From: Bacteroidota bacterium
GTDB taxonomy: Bacteria > Bacteroidota > Bacteroidia > Chitinophagales > Chitinophagaceae
Assembly (NCBI GenBank): GCA_947457085.1
Contig: CANGUS010000049.1
Coordinates: 1 to 9,724 of the forward strand
Direction: 5' to 3'
DNA length: 9,724 nt
Both the position numbers and the translations under genes were made by a program. A model generated the notes under the pieces. The model saw nothing but the letters and a program-made list of their open reading frames with translations, did not search any database and had not been told where the DNA came from. How positions within the stretch are numbered: position 1 is the stretch's first letter; each line of letters opens with the position of its first letter. Shown in pieces: positions 1 to 6,781 of the stretch.

Positions 1-61
1 AAAAAACAAACAAAATGAGTTTCTTTGGGTATTGAAAAAAAATATTCAAATAATAAAATAA

Positions 62-1192
62 ATGAAAGAACTGATTTTGTCGTTGTTGAAGTATATCTCT
101 TTGCCATTTGCCTTGTTGTATGGTGTCGTTATTTTGTTGAGAAACAAGTTTTATGATTGGAAAATTTTTGACTCAATTGGATTTAATTTACCTGTGATTT
201 GTGTGGGAAATATTACAGTAGGCGGTACTGGTAAAAGTCCGCATATTGAATATTTAATAGAGCAACTAAAAAACGAATATAAAGTAGCGACACTAAGCAG
301 AGGTTACAGACGACATACGAGAGGTTTTAAATTAGCGGATGCAAATAGCAATGCAAGAGATATTGGTGATGAGCCTTTTCAGTTTAAATCGAAATATCCT
401 ACCATAGAGGTATGTGTTGCTGAAGAGCGCATGACTGCCATCCCAGAATTGTTGCAACGCAAACAAGATATACAAGTAATTTTGTTAGATGATGCTTTTC
501 AACATCGAACTGTAAAAGCAGGCTTGAATATTTTATTGACTGATTATGATCGATTGTTTACAAGAGATTTTATCATGCCATTTGGCTTATTACGAGAAAG
601 TAGAAATGCTTATAAACGTGCTGACGTAGTTATCATTACAAAATGTCCTCAACACCTTTCTGAAGATGAAAAACAGGCATTGATTACTGAAATCAATCCA
701 ATGATTCACCAACAAGTTTATTTTTCTGCAATAGATTATGCCAATATTTATTCACTAACCCCATTACAAAAAGAGATTAGTCAAGACACCGAAGTGCTTT
801 TGGTTACAGGGATTGCTAATCCTAAGCCATTGCAAGAGAAGTTAGAAAAAGAATTTAAGAAGGTGCATTGCTTGCCTTATAAAGATCATCATTATTTTTC
901 GATTGATGATTTAAATGAAATGAATGATGCCTTTCATCACATTGCTAATTCAAATAAAATTATCATTACTACCGAGAAAGATGCAGCGCGTTTAATGTTG
1001 CTGAAAGAAAAAATTTTGGAAATGAATTTGCCTTTTTATGCTCAAGCGATTCGCATACATTTTTTATTTAATGAAGGCGAAATGTTCAATGAAAAAGTGA
1101 AGTCGTTTGTAGCCCCATTTTACCCAATTATTGAGGAAGAAATTTTTATTGAGGAAGAAGAAGTGGGCTTGAATTATGAAGAAATAATGTAA
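62..1192 (+). CDS. lpxK: Tetraacyldisaccharide 4'-kinase (lipid A 4'-kinase)
   Basis: LpxK phosphorylates the 4'-position of the tetraacyldisaccharide 1-phosphate precursor to give lipid IVA, on the cytosolic face of the inner membrane. Residues 4-26 form a hydrophobic N-terminal helix expected to anchor the protein. The P-loop GGTGKSP is at 54-60, inside the family signature GNITVGGTGKSP. It is followed by SRGYRR (79-84), IGDEP (101-105), the hallmark DDAFQHR (143-149), VTGIANP (248-254), DHH (275-277) and TTEKDAARL (303-311). This is the full domain order of the family. At 376 residues it is slightly longer than usual because of a glutamate-rich C-terminal tail (nine Glu between 358 and 374). 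The start at 62 directly follows an in-frame TAA at 59-61, so no longer in-frame start exists. No clear Shine-Dalgarno sequence is present, which is normal for Bacteroidota. The gene ends at a strong terminator. Identification is very secure. Confidence 0.97.
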   Translation: MKELILSLLKYISLPFALLYGVVILLRNKFYDWKIFDSIGFNLPVICVGNITVGGTGKSPHIEYLIEQLKNEYKVATLSRGYRRHTRGFKLADANSNARDIGDEPFQFKSKYPTIEVCVAEERMTAIPELLQRKQDIQVILLDDAFQHRTVKAGLNILLTDYDRLFTRDFIMPFGLLRESRNAYKRADVVIITKCPQHLSEDEKQALITEINPMIHQQVYFSAIDYANIYSLTPLQKEISQDTEVLLVTGIANPKPLQEKLEKEFKKVHCLPYKDHHYFSIDDLNEMNDAFHHIANSNKIIITTEKDAARLMLLKEKILEMNLPFYAQAIRIHFLFNEGEMFNEKVKSFVAPFYPIIEEEIFIEEEEVGLNYEEIM

Positions 1193-1230
1193 ATAAAAAA
1201 GAGCCTACAACATGTAGGCTCTTTTTTATT
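1192..1230. terminator. Bidirectional intrinsic terminator between lpxK and the DUF4397 gene
   Basis: A perfect 9-bp GC-containing stem, GAGCCTACA (1201-1209) with TGTAGGCTC (1213-1221), has a 3-base loop. It is extended by A6 (1195-1200) pairing with T6 (1222-1227). Each strand therefore ends in a U tract after the stem. It lies between convergent genes whose stops are at 1192 (+) and 1249 (-), so it can serve both. Confidence 0.88.
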
Positions 1231-1248
1231 TTGTAGTTATAAATGGAA

Positions 1249-1935
1249 TTAGTTATTTACGATAATTTCAGCTCCCAAGGCTTGAGTGCCAGTGCCAGTC
1301 AAAAATCCTTTAGCAAAAACAGTGTAGATTTTTCCATCAGCCACCGTGATTGGAGGTAATGTTAATGCAACTGTAGATGTTCCTGCTACTCTAACTTCTA
1401 AATTGTAAGTTCCAGCTGCTAATGGTGTAAACGCACTAGCTTGTTTAAAGCTGCTGTTTGGAAAAACTACTGGTCCTCCCACCACTGCTATGTCAACAGC
1501 TGGTGCATCAGGTGATAAATGAATGAAACGTACATGTGCTTTTCCTGCAGCAGGTGTTGTTAAATCGTCAACTGTCAATAAAGTAGATAATTTTGATACA
1601 GAATCAATTGCAAATAAAGAATAGCTTTTATTTCCTTCAAAAGTAATGTCTGCGTTGATCACATTCGTTGTAGTACCAGCAACATTTACTTTAATGTTTC
1701 TTTTTCCAGAAATAAGATTTTTTAAATAACCAGTAGTATTTGTATATGAAAAAGGAGCTGTTGTCACTTTCGAATTGTCAATCAAAATATCTACAGCAGG
1801 TGCATCAGGTGAAGCGTGAGTTACAGATAAGCTCGAATAAAACGTAGGGTCATCATTTTTTTTAGTACATGATGAAAATGAAATGATTGCAGTTGCAATA
1901 AATAATGTTGTTAACTTAAAAATGTTTTTTGTCAT
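1249..1935 (-). CDS. DUF4397 domain lipoprotein with two tandem repeats
   Basis: This is a probable lipid-anchored envelope protein of 228 residues with no known enzymatic role. The N-terminus MTKNIFKLTT is followed by a hydrophobic stretch (11-20) and a lipobox-like FSSC, with Cys23 as the likely lipidation site. The residues after it, TKKNDD, place an Asp pair at +5/+6. Acidic residues just after the Cys are associated with surface export of some Bacteroidota lipoproteins, but the match is loose. The mature part holds two copies of the DUF4397 core: HASPDAPAVDI at 40-50 and HLSPDAPAVDI at 139-149. Each is followed by beta-rich sequence containing a VxVAGT element (83-88 and 183-187 region), consistent with two beta-sandwich domains. 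An in-frame ATG at 1968 would add 11 residues before the charged signal start, so I chose 1935, where the signal peptide begins correctly. The gene is convergent with lpxK and shares its terminator. Family call is confident, function unknown. Confidence 0.88.
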   Translation of the reverse strand: MTKNIFKLTTLFIATAIISFSSCTKKNDDPTFYSSLSVTHASPDAPAVDILIDNSKVTTAPFSYTNTTGYLKNLISGKRNIKVNVAGTTTNVINADITFEGNKSYSLFAIDSVSKLSTLLTVDDLTTPAAGKAHVRFIHLSPDAPAVDIAVVGGPVVFPNSSFKQASAFTPLAAGTYNLEVRVAGTSTVALTLPPITVADGKIYTVFAKGFLTGTGTQALGAEIIVNN

Positions 1936-2035
1936 ATAAAATAGTTTAGACTGCAATGTTAGTCCCAAATAATTAAGTGGGTGAAAAATTTTCTAAATAG
2001 CATATTTCTATTTTCTATATGGTGGAAAATAATTT

Positions 2036-2509
2036 TTATTGATCAAGTATTAATTTTTGTCGATAATCATATTGTAAATCTTCATGCAATGTAGCGATCA
2101 ATTTTTCAATTTTTTTGAGTTGACTTTGATATAAATTGACCATTACTTTATGTTCTTTCCAATGCAATGAAAGTTGATTCATTTCTTTACAAAAGTGTAT
2201 GAGTACATCAATGTGTGTAGTAGGTATTTCTGAAAATTTACAATATTTAGCAATGAATCTAAGGATTTTCCGAATGGTTTTTTTAGCGAAATAAACAGTT
2301 TGAGTATTTACATCTTGGAACATTTTACTCACTTCGTTTTTGAGTTGTTCCACATAGTATGCTTCATTGGTGCTTTCAAACAATACATAATGCAATAATT
2401 CTTTATTTTCTTTTTTATATTTAATGAGCTTGTTGCAAACCTCTATTAATTCAGCTTTGGGCATTGCTTGAATTTCTTTTTTTAAATAGGCTAATGATGT
2501 TGATTGCAT
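2036..2509 (-). CDS. Uncharacterised helical protein, 157 residues
   Basis: I do not recognise this gene with certainty. The product is a cytosolic-looking protein of 157 residues with no signal peptide or membrane segment. It is rich in Lys, Glu, Leu and Ile and looks alpha-helical throughout. The N-terminal part (LKKEIQAMPKAELIEV, residues 9-24, then a Lys/Glu-rich helix to about 40) resembles in layout small Bacteroidota proteins of the DUF6155 type, but that is a memory-based impression and not a match I can verify. The C-terminal half (about 105-150) could form a helical hairpin. Codon use and composition match the neighbours, and the frame is clean over 158 codons, so I consider it a real gene. 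It is transcribed away from dnaB. About 100 bases separate its stop from the start of the next minus-strand gene (1935). No strong terminator is visible in that gap, so co-transcription with the lipoprotein is possible. Confidence 0.75.
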   Translation of the reverse strand: MQSTSLAYLKKEIQAMPKAELIEVCNKLIKYKKENKELLHYVLFESTNEAYYVEQLKNEVSKMFQDVNTQTVYFAKKTIRKILRFIAKYCKFSEIPTTHIDVLIHFCKEMNQLSLHWKEHKVMVNLYQSQLKKIEKLIATLHEDLQYDYRQKLILDQ

Positions 2510-2766
2510 TTTTTTATATTTTAGTTTATGCTATTATTAAATATTATTTTAGCGAATCTTTTTCATGGGTTCGATTTTTATTTAAAATCTGCTGCCATAG
2601 ATTTTTTCAAAAGTAAAGCATAATTATTTTTGAAAACAGAAACTGCATTTTTAAGTAAGAATCGAATTTGCTTGAGTTTAAATCATGTGTTTTAATTTAT
2701 CATATTTTCAAAGGGTCAATTGCTGAAATAACCATTTTGCCAGATGATATACTTTTATCAAACTAA

Positions 2767-2778
2767 ATATCGAACAGG
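2767..2778 (+). repeat. Left copy of a 12-bp inverted repeat flanking dnaB
   Basis: ATATCGAACAGG at this position recurs as its exact reverse complement at 4615-4626, in the intergenic space after dnaB. The match is exactly 12 bp and stops at both ends. It lies 26 bases before the first DnaA-box match. The repeat is directly seen; any function is unknown. Confidence 0.5.
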
Positions 2779-2803
2779 TCTTTTTTTAATCAGTGCGACT
2801 TTT

Positions 2804-2888
2804 TGTGGATAAATATAGAAGGTATAATGATATTGCCAAAAGTCAATGTGTATAACTATGTGAATTTCATCTGAATTGATGCGTATAA
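2804..2888. promoter_or_regulatory. Candidate DnaA-box cluster upstream of dnaB
   Basis: Three sites in one orientation fit the DnaA-box consensus TTATNCACA read on the minus strand (TGTGNATAA on the plus strand). TGTGGATAA at 2804-2812 is a perfect match and the classical high-affinity sequence. TGTGTATAA at 2847-2855 is also perfect to the degenerate consensus. TGCGTATAA at 2880-2888 has one mismatch. Start-to-start spacings are 43 and 33 bases. AT-rich DNA follows (2884-2931). The sites could make dnaB transcription DnaA-responsive, or belong to a replication origin or DnaA-titrating locus. Sequence matches are certain, function is inferred. Confidence 0.5.
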
Positions 2889-2930
2889 ATATTAAATAAA
2901 ATAGATGACGAAGAATCCTTGAAATAAAAT

Positions 2931-2938
2931 TACTTTCG
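2931..2938 (+). promoter_or_regulatory. Candidate -7 element of the dnaB promoter
   Basis: TACTTTCG resembles the Bacteroidota -7 consensus TAnnTTTG and is placed to give a leader of roughly 20-25 bases before the dnaB start at 2968. No good TTTG is seen at the expected -33 position (around 2905-2912); a TTG at 2919-2921 is too close. The assignment rests on the -7 match and location alone. If correct, the DnaA-box matches lie about 55-140 bases upstream of the transcription start. Confidence 0.4.
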
Positions 2939-2967
2939 TGTCCCTCTAATTTTTTTTAATATACATC

Positions 2968-4566
2968 ATGGCAGTTTCTACAAAATTAAATACACGAACT
3001 AAGAAAGCAGATTTATCACCGATGCTTTATGGGAAATCTGCACCACAGGCGTCTGATTTAGAGTCAGCAGTTTTGGGTGCAATCATGTTAGAACCACAAA
3101 AATTAGCGGAGTGTTTAGAAATTATTCAATCACCTGATTGTTTTTACAGTGATGCCAATCAGCGCATTTATGCTTCCATTCGAAGATTATTCGACAATGG
3201 TTCACGGATTGATTTTTTAACTGTTACAGAAGATTTAAGAAAAAACAATGAGCTTGAAATGGTTGGAGGAAGTTACTATGTAACCAGCCTTACAAGAGAC
3301 GTGGTGAGCAGCGCGCATATTGAGGAACATGCTCGTATTGTGATGCAAAAATACATTATGCGTGAGTTAATTCGCATGAGTGGAGATGTGATTAGTGATG
3401 CTTATGAAGATAGTACTGATGTATTTGATTTGTTGGATAAAGCAGAAACGAATTTATATGAAATTACGGATAAACATCTTCGTAAGAACTTCTCAAGCAT
3501 CAGTTCTATTTTATCACGAACGATTACGGAGATTGAAACCCAAGCACAAAAGAAAGATGATTTTACAGGGATTCCTTCTGGTTTTAAAGCGCTAGACAAA
3601 ATTACTTCTGGATGGCAAAAGACTGATTTGATTATCTTGGCTGCTCGTCCTGCTGTTGGTAAAACTGCCTTTGCCTTAAATTTGGTAATGAATGCTGCAA
3701 TGAATAAAGAAAAACCAACTGGGGTAGCTTTTTTCTCTTTGGAGATGAGTGCTGGGCAATTGGTAAAAAGGATGTTGTCGGCTGTAACAGAGGTGCCTCT
3801 AGAAAAAATTTCTAAAGGGCAATTAGCAGATCATGAAATTGTGCAAATACACCAACGGATGCCACGTTTGGGGTCGGCAAATATTTTTATAGATGATCAA
3901 GCTGCACTTAATATTTTTGAACTTCGTGCAAAATGTCGTCGATTAAAACAAAAATATGGTTTAGGAATGGTCATCATTGACTACTTACAGTTAATGCAAG
4001 GAAGCAACGATAAAGGCGGAAATCGGGAGCAAGAAATTTCAAAAATTTCTCGTGATTTAAAAGGCTTGGCTAAAGAATTAGAAATTCCAATTATTGCACT
4101 TTCTCAATTAAATAGGGGTGTAGAAAACCGTACAGGAGCAGCTAAGCTTCCTCAATTGAGTGACCTTAGAGAGTCAGGAGCTATTGAGCAAGATGCGGAT
4201 ATGGTGATGTTTTTATATCGACCAGAATATTATGGAGTAGATAAAAATCCAGAAGGAGAACCTATTCCTGGTGAAACATGGATCAATATTGCCAAACATA
4301 GAAATGGTACCACAGACGTTGTCAAAGTGAAAGCCAATCTTGCATTCCAAAAATTTGAAGATATGCCAGATGAACATAATTTTGGTAATCCATCACAAAA
4401 TATGCAAGACCCATCTGCTGGCATAAAAGGTACTTACGGTGAAGGTCCAAAACTTAGCATTGATGATGGATATGCTAAATTAAAATCAAAAGCCAGTGAC
4501 TTTAATGTGGATGATGAATTTGGCAGATCATCATCTACTGACTTCAGTGGAGATGTACCTTTCTAA
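2968..4566 (+). CDS. dnaB: Replicative DNA helicase DnaB
   Basis: DnaB is the hexameric 5'-3' helicase that unwinds DNA at the replication fork and binds primase. The N-terminal domain spans about 25-130 (SDLESAVLGAIM at 29-40) and a linker about 131-195. The RecA-type ATPase domain covers about 196-465. Walker A is ARPAVGKTAF (226-235), with GKT at 231-233. SLEM is at 257-260. Walker B is VIIDYLQLM (335-343), with Asp338. LSQLNRGVENR (378-388) and DLRESGAIEQDAD (399-411) follow, then KHRNG (443-447). No intein interrupts it. The length of 532 is above the roughly 470 of E. coli DnaB because of a polar, probably disordered C-terminal tail (466-532). That tail ends in DFSGDVPF, which resembles the SSB C-terminal tip. 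The start at 2968 puts the DnaB N-domain about 25 residues in, as usual. No Shine-Dalgarno sequence is visible. Identification is very secure. Confidence 0.98.
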   Translation: MAVSTKLNTRTKKADLSPMLYGKSAPQASDLESAVLGAIMLEPQKLAECLEIIQSPDCFYSDANQRIYASIRRLFDNGSRIDFLTVTEDLRKNNELEMVGGSYYVTSLTRDVVSSAHIEEHARIVMQKYIMRELIRMSGDVISDAYEDSTDVFDLLDKAETNLYEITDKHLRKNFSSISSILSRTITEIETQAQKKDDFTGIPSGFKALDKITSGWQKTDLIILAARPAVGKTAFALNLVMNAAMNKEKPTGVAFFSLEMSAGQLVKRMLSAVTEVPLEKISKGQLADHEIVQIHQRMPRLGSANIFIDDQAALNIFELRAKCRRLKQKYGLGMVIIDYLQLMQGSNDKGGNREQEISKISRDLKGLAKELEIPIIALSQLNRGVENRTGAAKLPQLSDLRESGAIEQDADMVMFLYRPEYYGVDKNPEGEPIPGETWINIAKHRNGTTDVVKVKANLAFQKFEDMPDEHNFGNPSQNMQDPSAGIKGTYGEGPKLSIDDGYAKLKSKASDFNVDDEFGRSSSTDFSGDVPF

Positions 4567-4614
4567 TATTAGTTGAAATAAAAAAAGATTACAAAGTATA
4601 GGAATCGACAGAAT

Positions 4615-4626
4615 CCTGTTCGATAT
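4615..4626 (-). repeat. Right copy of a 12-bp inverted repeat flanking dnaB
   Basis: CCTGTTCGATAT on the plus strand is the exact reverse complement of the sequence at 2767-2778. It overlaps a small imperfect hairpin, ATCGACAG (4604-4611) with CTG-T-TCGAT (4616-4624), which has one bulged base. That hairpin has no U tract after it and is not a convincing terminator. Confidence 0.5.
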
Positions 4627-4659
4627 CTCTATATTTATGAAATAACGAAAAGGTTTGTT

Positions 4660-4667
4660 TATCTTTA
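4660..4667 (+). promoter_or_regulatory. Candidate -7 element for the rlmN-rluB-rluA operon
   Basis: TATCTTTA, followed by CG, is a one-mismatch fit to the Bacteroidota TAnnTTTG element. It lies 21 bases before the rlmN ATG (4689), which would give a short leader. A weak -33-like TTTATG is at 4634-4639. The 122-base gap after dnaB makes a separate promoter plausible. Confidence 0.4.
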
Positions 4668-4688
4668 CGAACTAAAATTTTTACACAG

Positions 4689-5729
4689 ATGAAAAATCTG
4701 CGACATTTGTCTCAAGCCGAGTTAGAAACTCTCATAATATCTATTGGCGAAAAGCCTTTTAGAGTCAAGCAAATCAACGAATGGATTTGGCAAAAAAACA
4801 TCTCATCGATAGATGAAATGCTCAATCTTTCTAAAGCTACTCGCGAACGCTTAAAAGAAGAATACTTTTTAGGTAAGCTCAATATTGATCATACTCAAAT
4901 CAGTGATGACACAACAATTAAAAATCGATTTGTTTTACATGACGGCCATTTTGTAGAAGGAGTGTTAATTCCTACCGAAACAAGAGTCACTGCTTGTGTT
5001 TCATCTCAAGTTGGGTGTAGTTTGAGTTGCAAGTTTTGTGCAACGGGTTATATGGATAGGAAGCGAAATTTGGAGTTTGATGAAATTTATGATCAAGTAA
5101 AACATTTGAATGATCAATCAGAATCCAATTACGAAAAGAAATTGAGCAACATTGTTTTTATGGGTATGGGAGAACCATTATTGAACTATAACAATGTGCT
5201 AAAATCAATCGAAAAAATTACTTCGCCTGATGGCATGGGAATGTCGCCATCAAGAATAACGGTTTCAACCGCTGGCGTGTCAAAAATGATTAAAAAATTA
5301 GCGGATGATAAAGTGAAATTTAATTTAGCCGTTTCTTTACATGCCGCAAATGATGTGAAGCGAAATGAAATCATGCCTATTAATGAAACCAATAATATAA
5401 AAGTTTTAATAGAGTCATTAAATTATTTTTACAAAGCAACAAAAAGTCCAATTACATTCGAGTATATTTTATTTAAAGATTTCAATGACAGTGTTGAGGA
5501 TGCGGATGAGTTAATTAAAATTTGCCGACAAGTCCCAAGCAAAGTAAACATTATAGAATACAATCCAATTTCATTAGCAGCTTTTGCAAAGCCTACTGAA
5601 GAAAAAGTGGATGCATTTATGCAATACTTGGAACGAAATAAAATTAATGCACGATTAAGAAGAAGTCGTGGTAAAGATATTGATGCCGCATGTGGCCAAT
5701 TGGCGAATGTAAATCACCCTTCAAAATAA
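4689..5729 (+). CDS. rlmN: Dual-specificity RNA methyltransferase RlmN (23S rRNA A2503 / tRNA A37)
   Basis: RlmN is a radical-SAM enzyme that methylates C2 of A2503 in 23S rRNA, at the peptidyl transferase centre, and in E. coli also A37 of some tRNAs. The radical-SAM cluster motif CxxxCxxC is CSLSCKFC, with Cys110, Cys114 and Cys117. Cys103, seven residues before it, and Cys335 in ACGQL correspond in position to the E. coli cysteines Cys118 and Cys355 used in methyl transfer. Glu90 in VEGVLIP matches the conserved glutamate. FMGMGEPLLNY (157-167), VSTAG (192-196) and AVSLHA (214-219) are further RlmN/Cfr core elements. With 346 residues it has normal RlmN length and the N-terminal RNA-binding region, which favours RlmN over the resistance methyltransferase Cfr. 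It leads a tight operon: the next gene starts 7 bases after its stop. Confidence 0.96.
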   Translation: MKNLRHLSQAELETLIISIGEKPFRVKQINEWIWQKNISSIDEMLNLSKATRERLKEEYFLGKLNIDHTQISDDTTIKNRFVLHDGHFVEGVLIPTETRVTACVSSQVGCSLSCKFCATGYMDRKRNLEFDEIYDQVKHLNDQSESNYEKKLSNIVFMGMGEPLLNYNNVLKSIEKITSPDGMGMSPSRITVSTAGVSKMIKKLADDKVKFNLAVSLHAANDVKRNEIMPINETNNIKVLIESLNYFYKATKSPITFEYILFKDFNDSVEDADELIKICRQVPSKVNIIEYNPISLAAFAKPTEEKVDAFMQYLERNKINARLRRSRGKDIDAACGQLANVNHPSK

Positions 5730-5736
5730 AATAATT

Positions 5737-6780
5737 ATGGCAAAAAAATATATTCCAAGTCCTTCTGATTTTGCAAAACCTACTCCAGGAAAAAAATTAA
5801 AAAAAGGGGAAGTAAACAATGTAGTACCTTCAAAAGCAAAAAAACAACGTAAAAGTAAACGCGCATTTTTAGCTGAAGAAGAAAAATTAAAACCTGGATA
5901 CATTCCTGTAGAAACTGTAAAAAAAGTGTTTGTAAAAAAAGAAAAGTCAAGCACTAAACTTACTAATAAGAATTACAAGGCAGGCGAACATCCCATTTTT
6001 GAAGGGAGTGATTTGTCGAATGTAAATTCAAAACAAAAGTCAAAAAATCAAGCACCGATTAGTAATGAAATCATGCCGCTTAATAAATATATTTCACATT
6101 GTGGAATTTGTTCAAGAAGAGATGCGGTGGAAATTATCAAAGAAGGCAAAGTGAAAGTGAATGAGCAGGTGATTAAAGAGCCTGGCTTTAAAGTCTCAGA
6201 AAGTGATCATATTATTTTTGAAGAGAAACGAATTTATATTCAAAAGAAATTAGTTTATTATCTATTAAATAAACCCAAAGATTATATTACTACAACCGAT
6301 GATCCGGAAGGAAGAAAAACGGTGATGGATTTACTGGGAGCAGCTCCAGAGCAAAGAATTTTCCCAATCGGTAGATTGGATAGAAATACCACTGGGTTGT
6401 TGTTGTTAACCAACGATGGCGATTTAACTCAAAAATTGTCACATCCAAAAAACAATGTCAAAAAAATATACCAAGTAGTTTTAGATAAGCCACTGACAAA
6501 AGGTGATTTTGAAAAAATTGTAACAGGAATAGTTTTAGAAGATGGGCTGGCGCCTGTAGATGAATTGGCCTATACAGATTTGAAAGACAAGCGAGAAATT
6601 GGCATTGAAATTCATATTGGACGGAATAGAATTGTTCGTAGAATTTTTGAAAGCTTAGGTTATCAAGTAAAAGCATTAGATCGAGTTTATTATGCTGGCT
6701 TAACAAAAAAAAATGTTCAACGAGGAAAATGGAGGGAATTAACTGAAAAGGAAATTTTATTTTTAAAACATTTTAAGTAA
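5737..6780 (+). CDS. rluB: RsuA/RluB-family 23S rRNA pseudouridine synthase with long basic N-terminal extension
   Basis: This enzyme isomerises a specific uridine to pseudouridine in rRNA. The S4 RNA-binding domain is at about 113-160 (PLNKYISHCGICSRRDA, 114-130). The catalytic domain follows from about 172, with LLNKPKDYITT (176-186), the catalytic-loop motif GRLDRNTTGLLLLTNDG (212-228; Asp215 the nucleophile) and GRNRIVRRIFESLGY (295-309). The S4 domain plus GRLDRNTTG places it in the RsuA/RluB/RluE/RluF group. RluB (U2605 in E. coli numbering) is the best guess, but the target cannot be fixed from sequence, so the symbol is provisional. Residues 1-112 form a Lys-rich, low-complexity, probably disordered extension that E. 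coli RluB lacks at this end. The ATG at 5737 is 7 bases after the rlmN stop, and the frame from there is continuous. The next gene begins one base after its stop, so co-translation is likely. Confidence 0.88.
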   Translation: MAKKYIPSPSDFAKPTPGKKLKKGEVNNVVPSKAKKQRKSKRAFLAEEEKLKPGYIPVETVKKVFVKKEKSSTKLTNKNYKAGEHPIFEGSDLSNVNSKQKSKNQAPISNEIMPLNKYISHCGICSRRDAVEIIKEGKVKVNEQVIKEPGFKVSESDHIIFEEKRIYIQKKLVYYLLNKPKDYITTTDDPEGRKTVMDLLGAAPEQRIFPIGRLDRNTTGLLLLTNDGDLTQKLSHPKNNVKKIYQVVLDKPLTKGDFEKIVTGIVLEDGLAPVDELAYTDLKDKREIGIEIHIGRNRIVRRIFESLGYQVKALDRVYYAGLTKKNVQRGKWRELTEKEILFLKHFK

Positions 6781-6781
6781 A

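Larger units (their letters stand above)
2510..2967. other. 458-base AT-rich intergenic region between divergent genes
   Basis: This non-coding gap separates the leftward 157-residue gene from rightward dnaB. It is very AT-rich and contains no convincing ORF. It holds a perfect 9-bp inverted repeat, TTTTCAAAA (2604-2612) and TTTTGAAAA (2628-2636), with a 15-base loop and no GC support; the left half of the 12-bp repeat pair described separately; a cluster of DnaA-box matches at 2804-2888; and a -7-like element at 2931. The divergent arrangement means at least two promoters must lie here. Only the one for dnaB can be suggested from motif matching. Confidence 0.7.

Noticed and set aside
2..61. 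Possible C-terminal tail of an upstream gene: the frame starting at base 2 is open for 19 codons and stops (TAA 59-61) immediately before the lpxK ATG. A second frame stops with TGA at 33-35.
   Set aside because: Too short to recognise, and two frames compete. The composition is as expected for AT-rich non-coding DNA, so neither can be called a gene end.
1995..2030. Short AT-only inverted repeats between the two minus-strand genes (AAATAG/CTATTT and ATTTTC/GAAAAT).
   Set aside because: The stems are 6 bp, almost entirely A/T, and overlap each other. Such matches are common by chance at this base composition.
2528..2623. A 31-codon plus-strand ORF beginning just upstream of the minus-strand 157-residue gene.
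   Set aside because: No ribosome binding signal, no recognisable domain, and it overlaps the region needed for the divergent gene's promoter. Its length is compatible with chance.
4604..4624. Imperfect hairpin after dnaB that might be a terminator.
   Set aside because: The stem has a bulge, the sequence after it is mixed with no U tract, and it coincides with the 12-bp repeat. Termination of dnaB here is not supported.
4689..5729. Possibility that the radical-SAM methyltransferase is the antibiotic-resistance enzyme Cfr.
   Set aside because: Length, the RlmN-type N-terminal region and a housekeeping operon context favour RlmN. There are no mobile-element signs around it.
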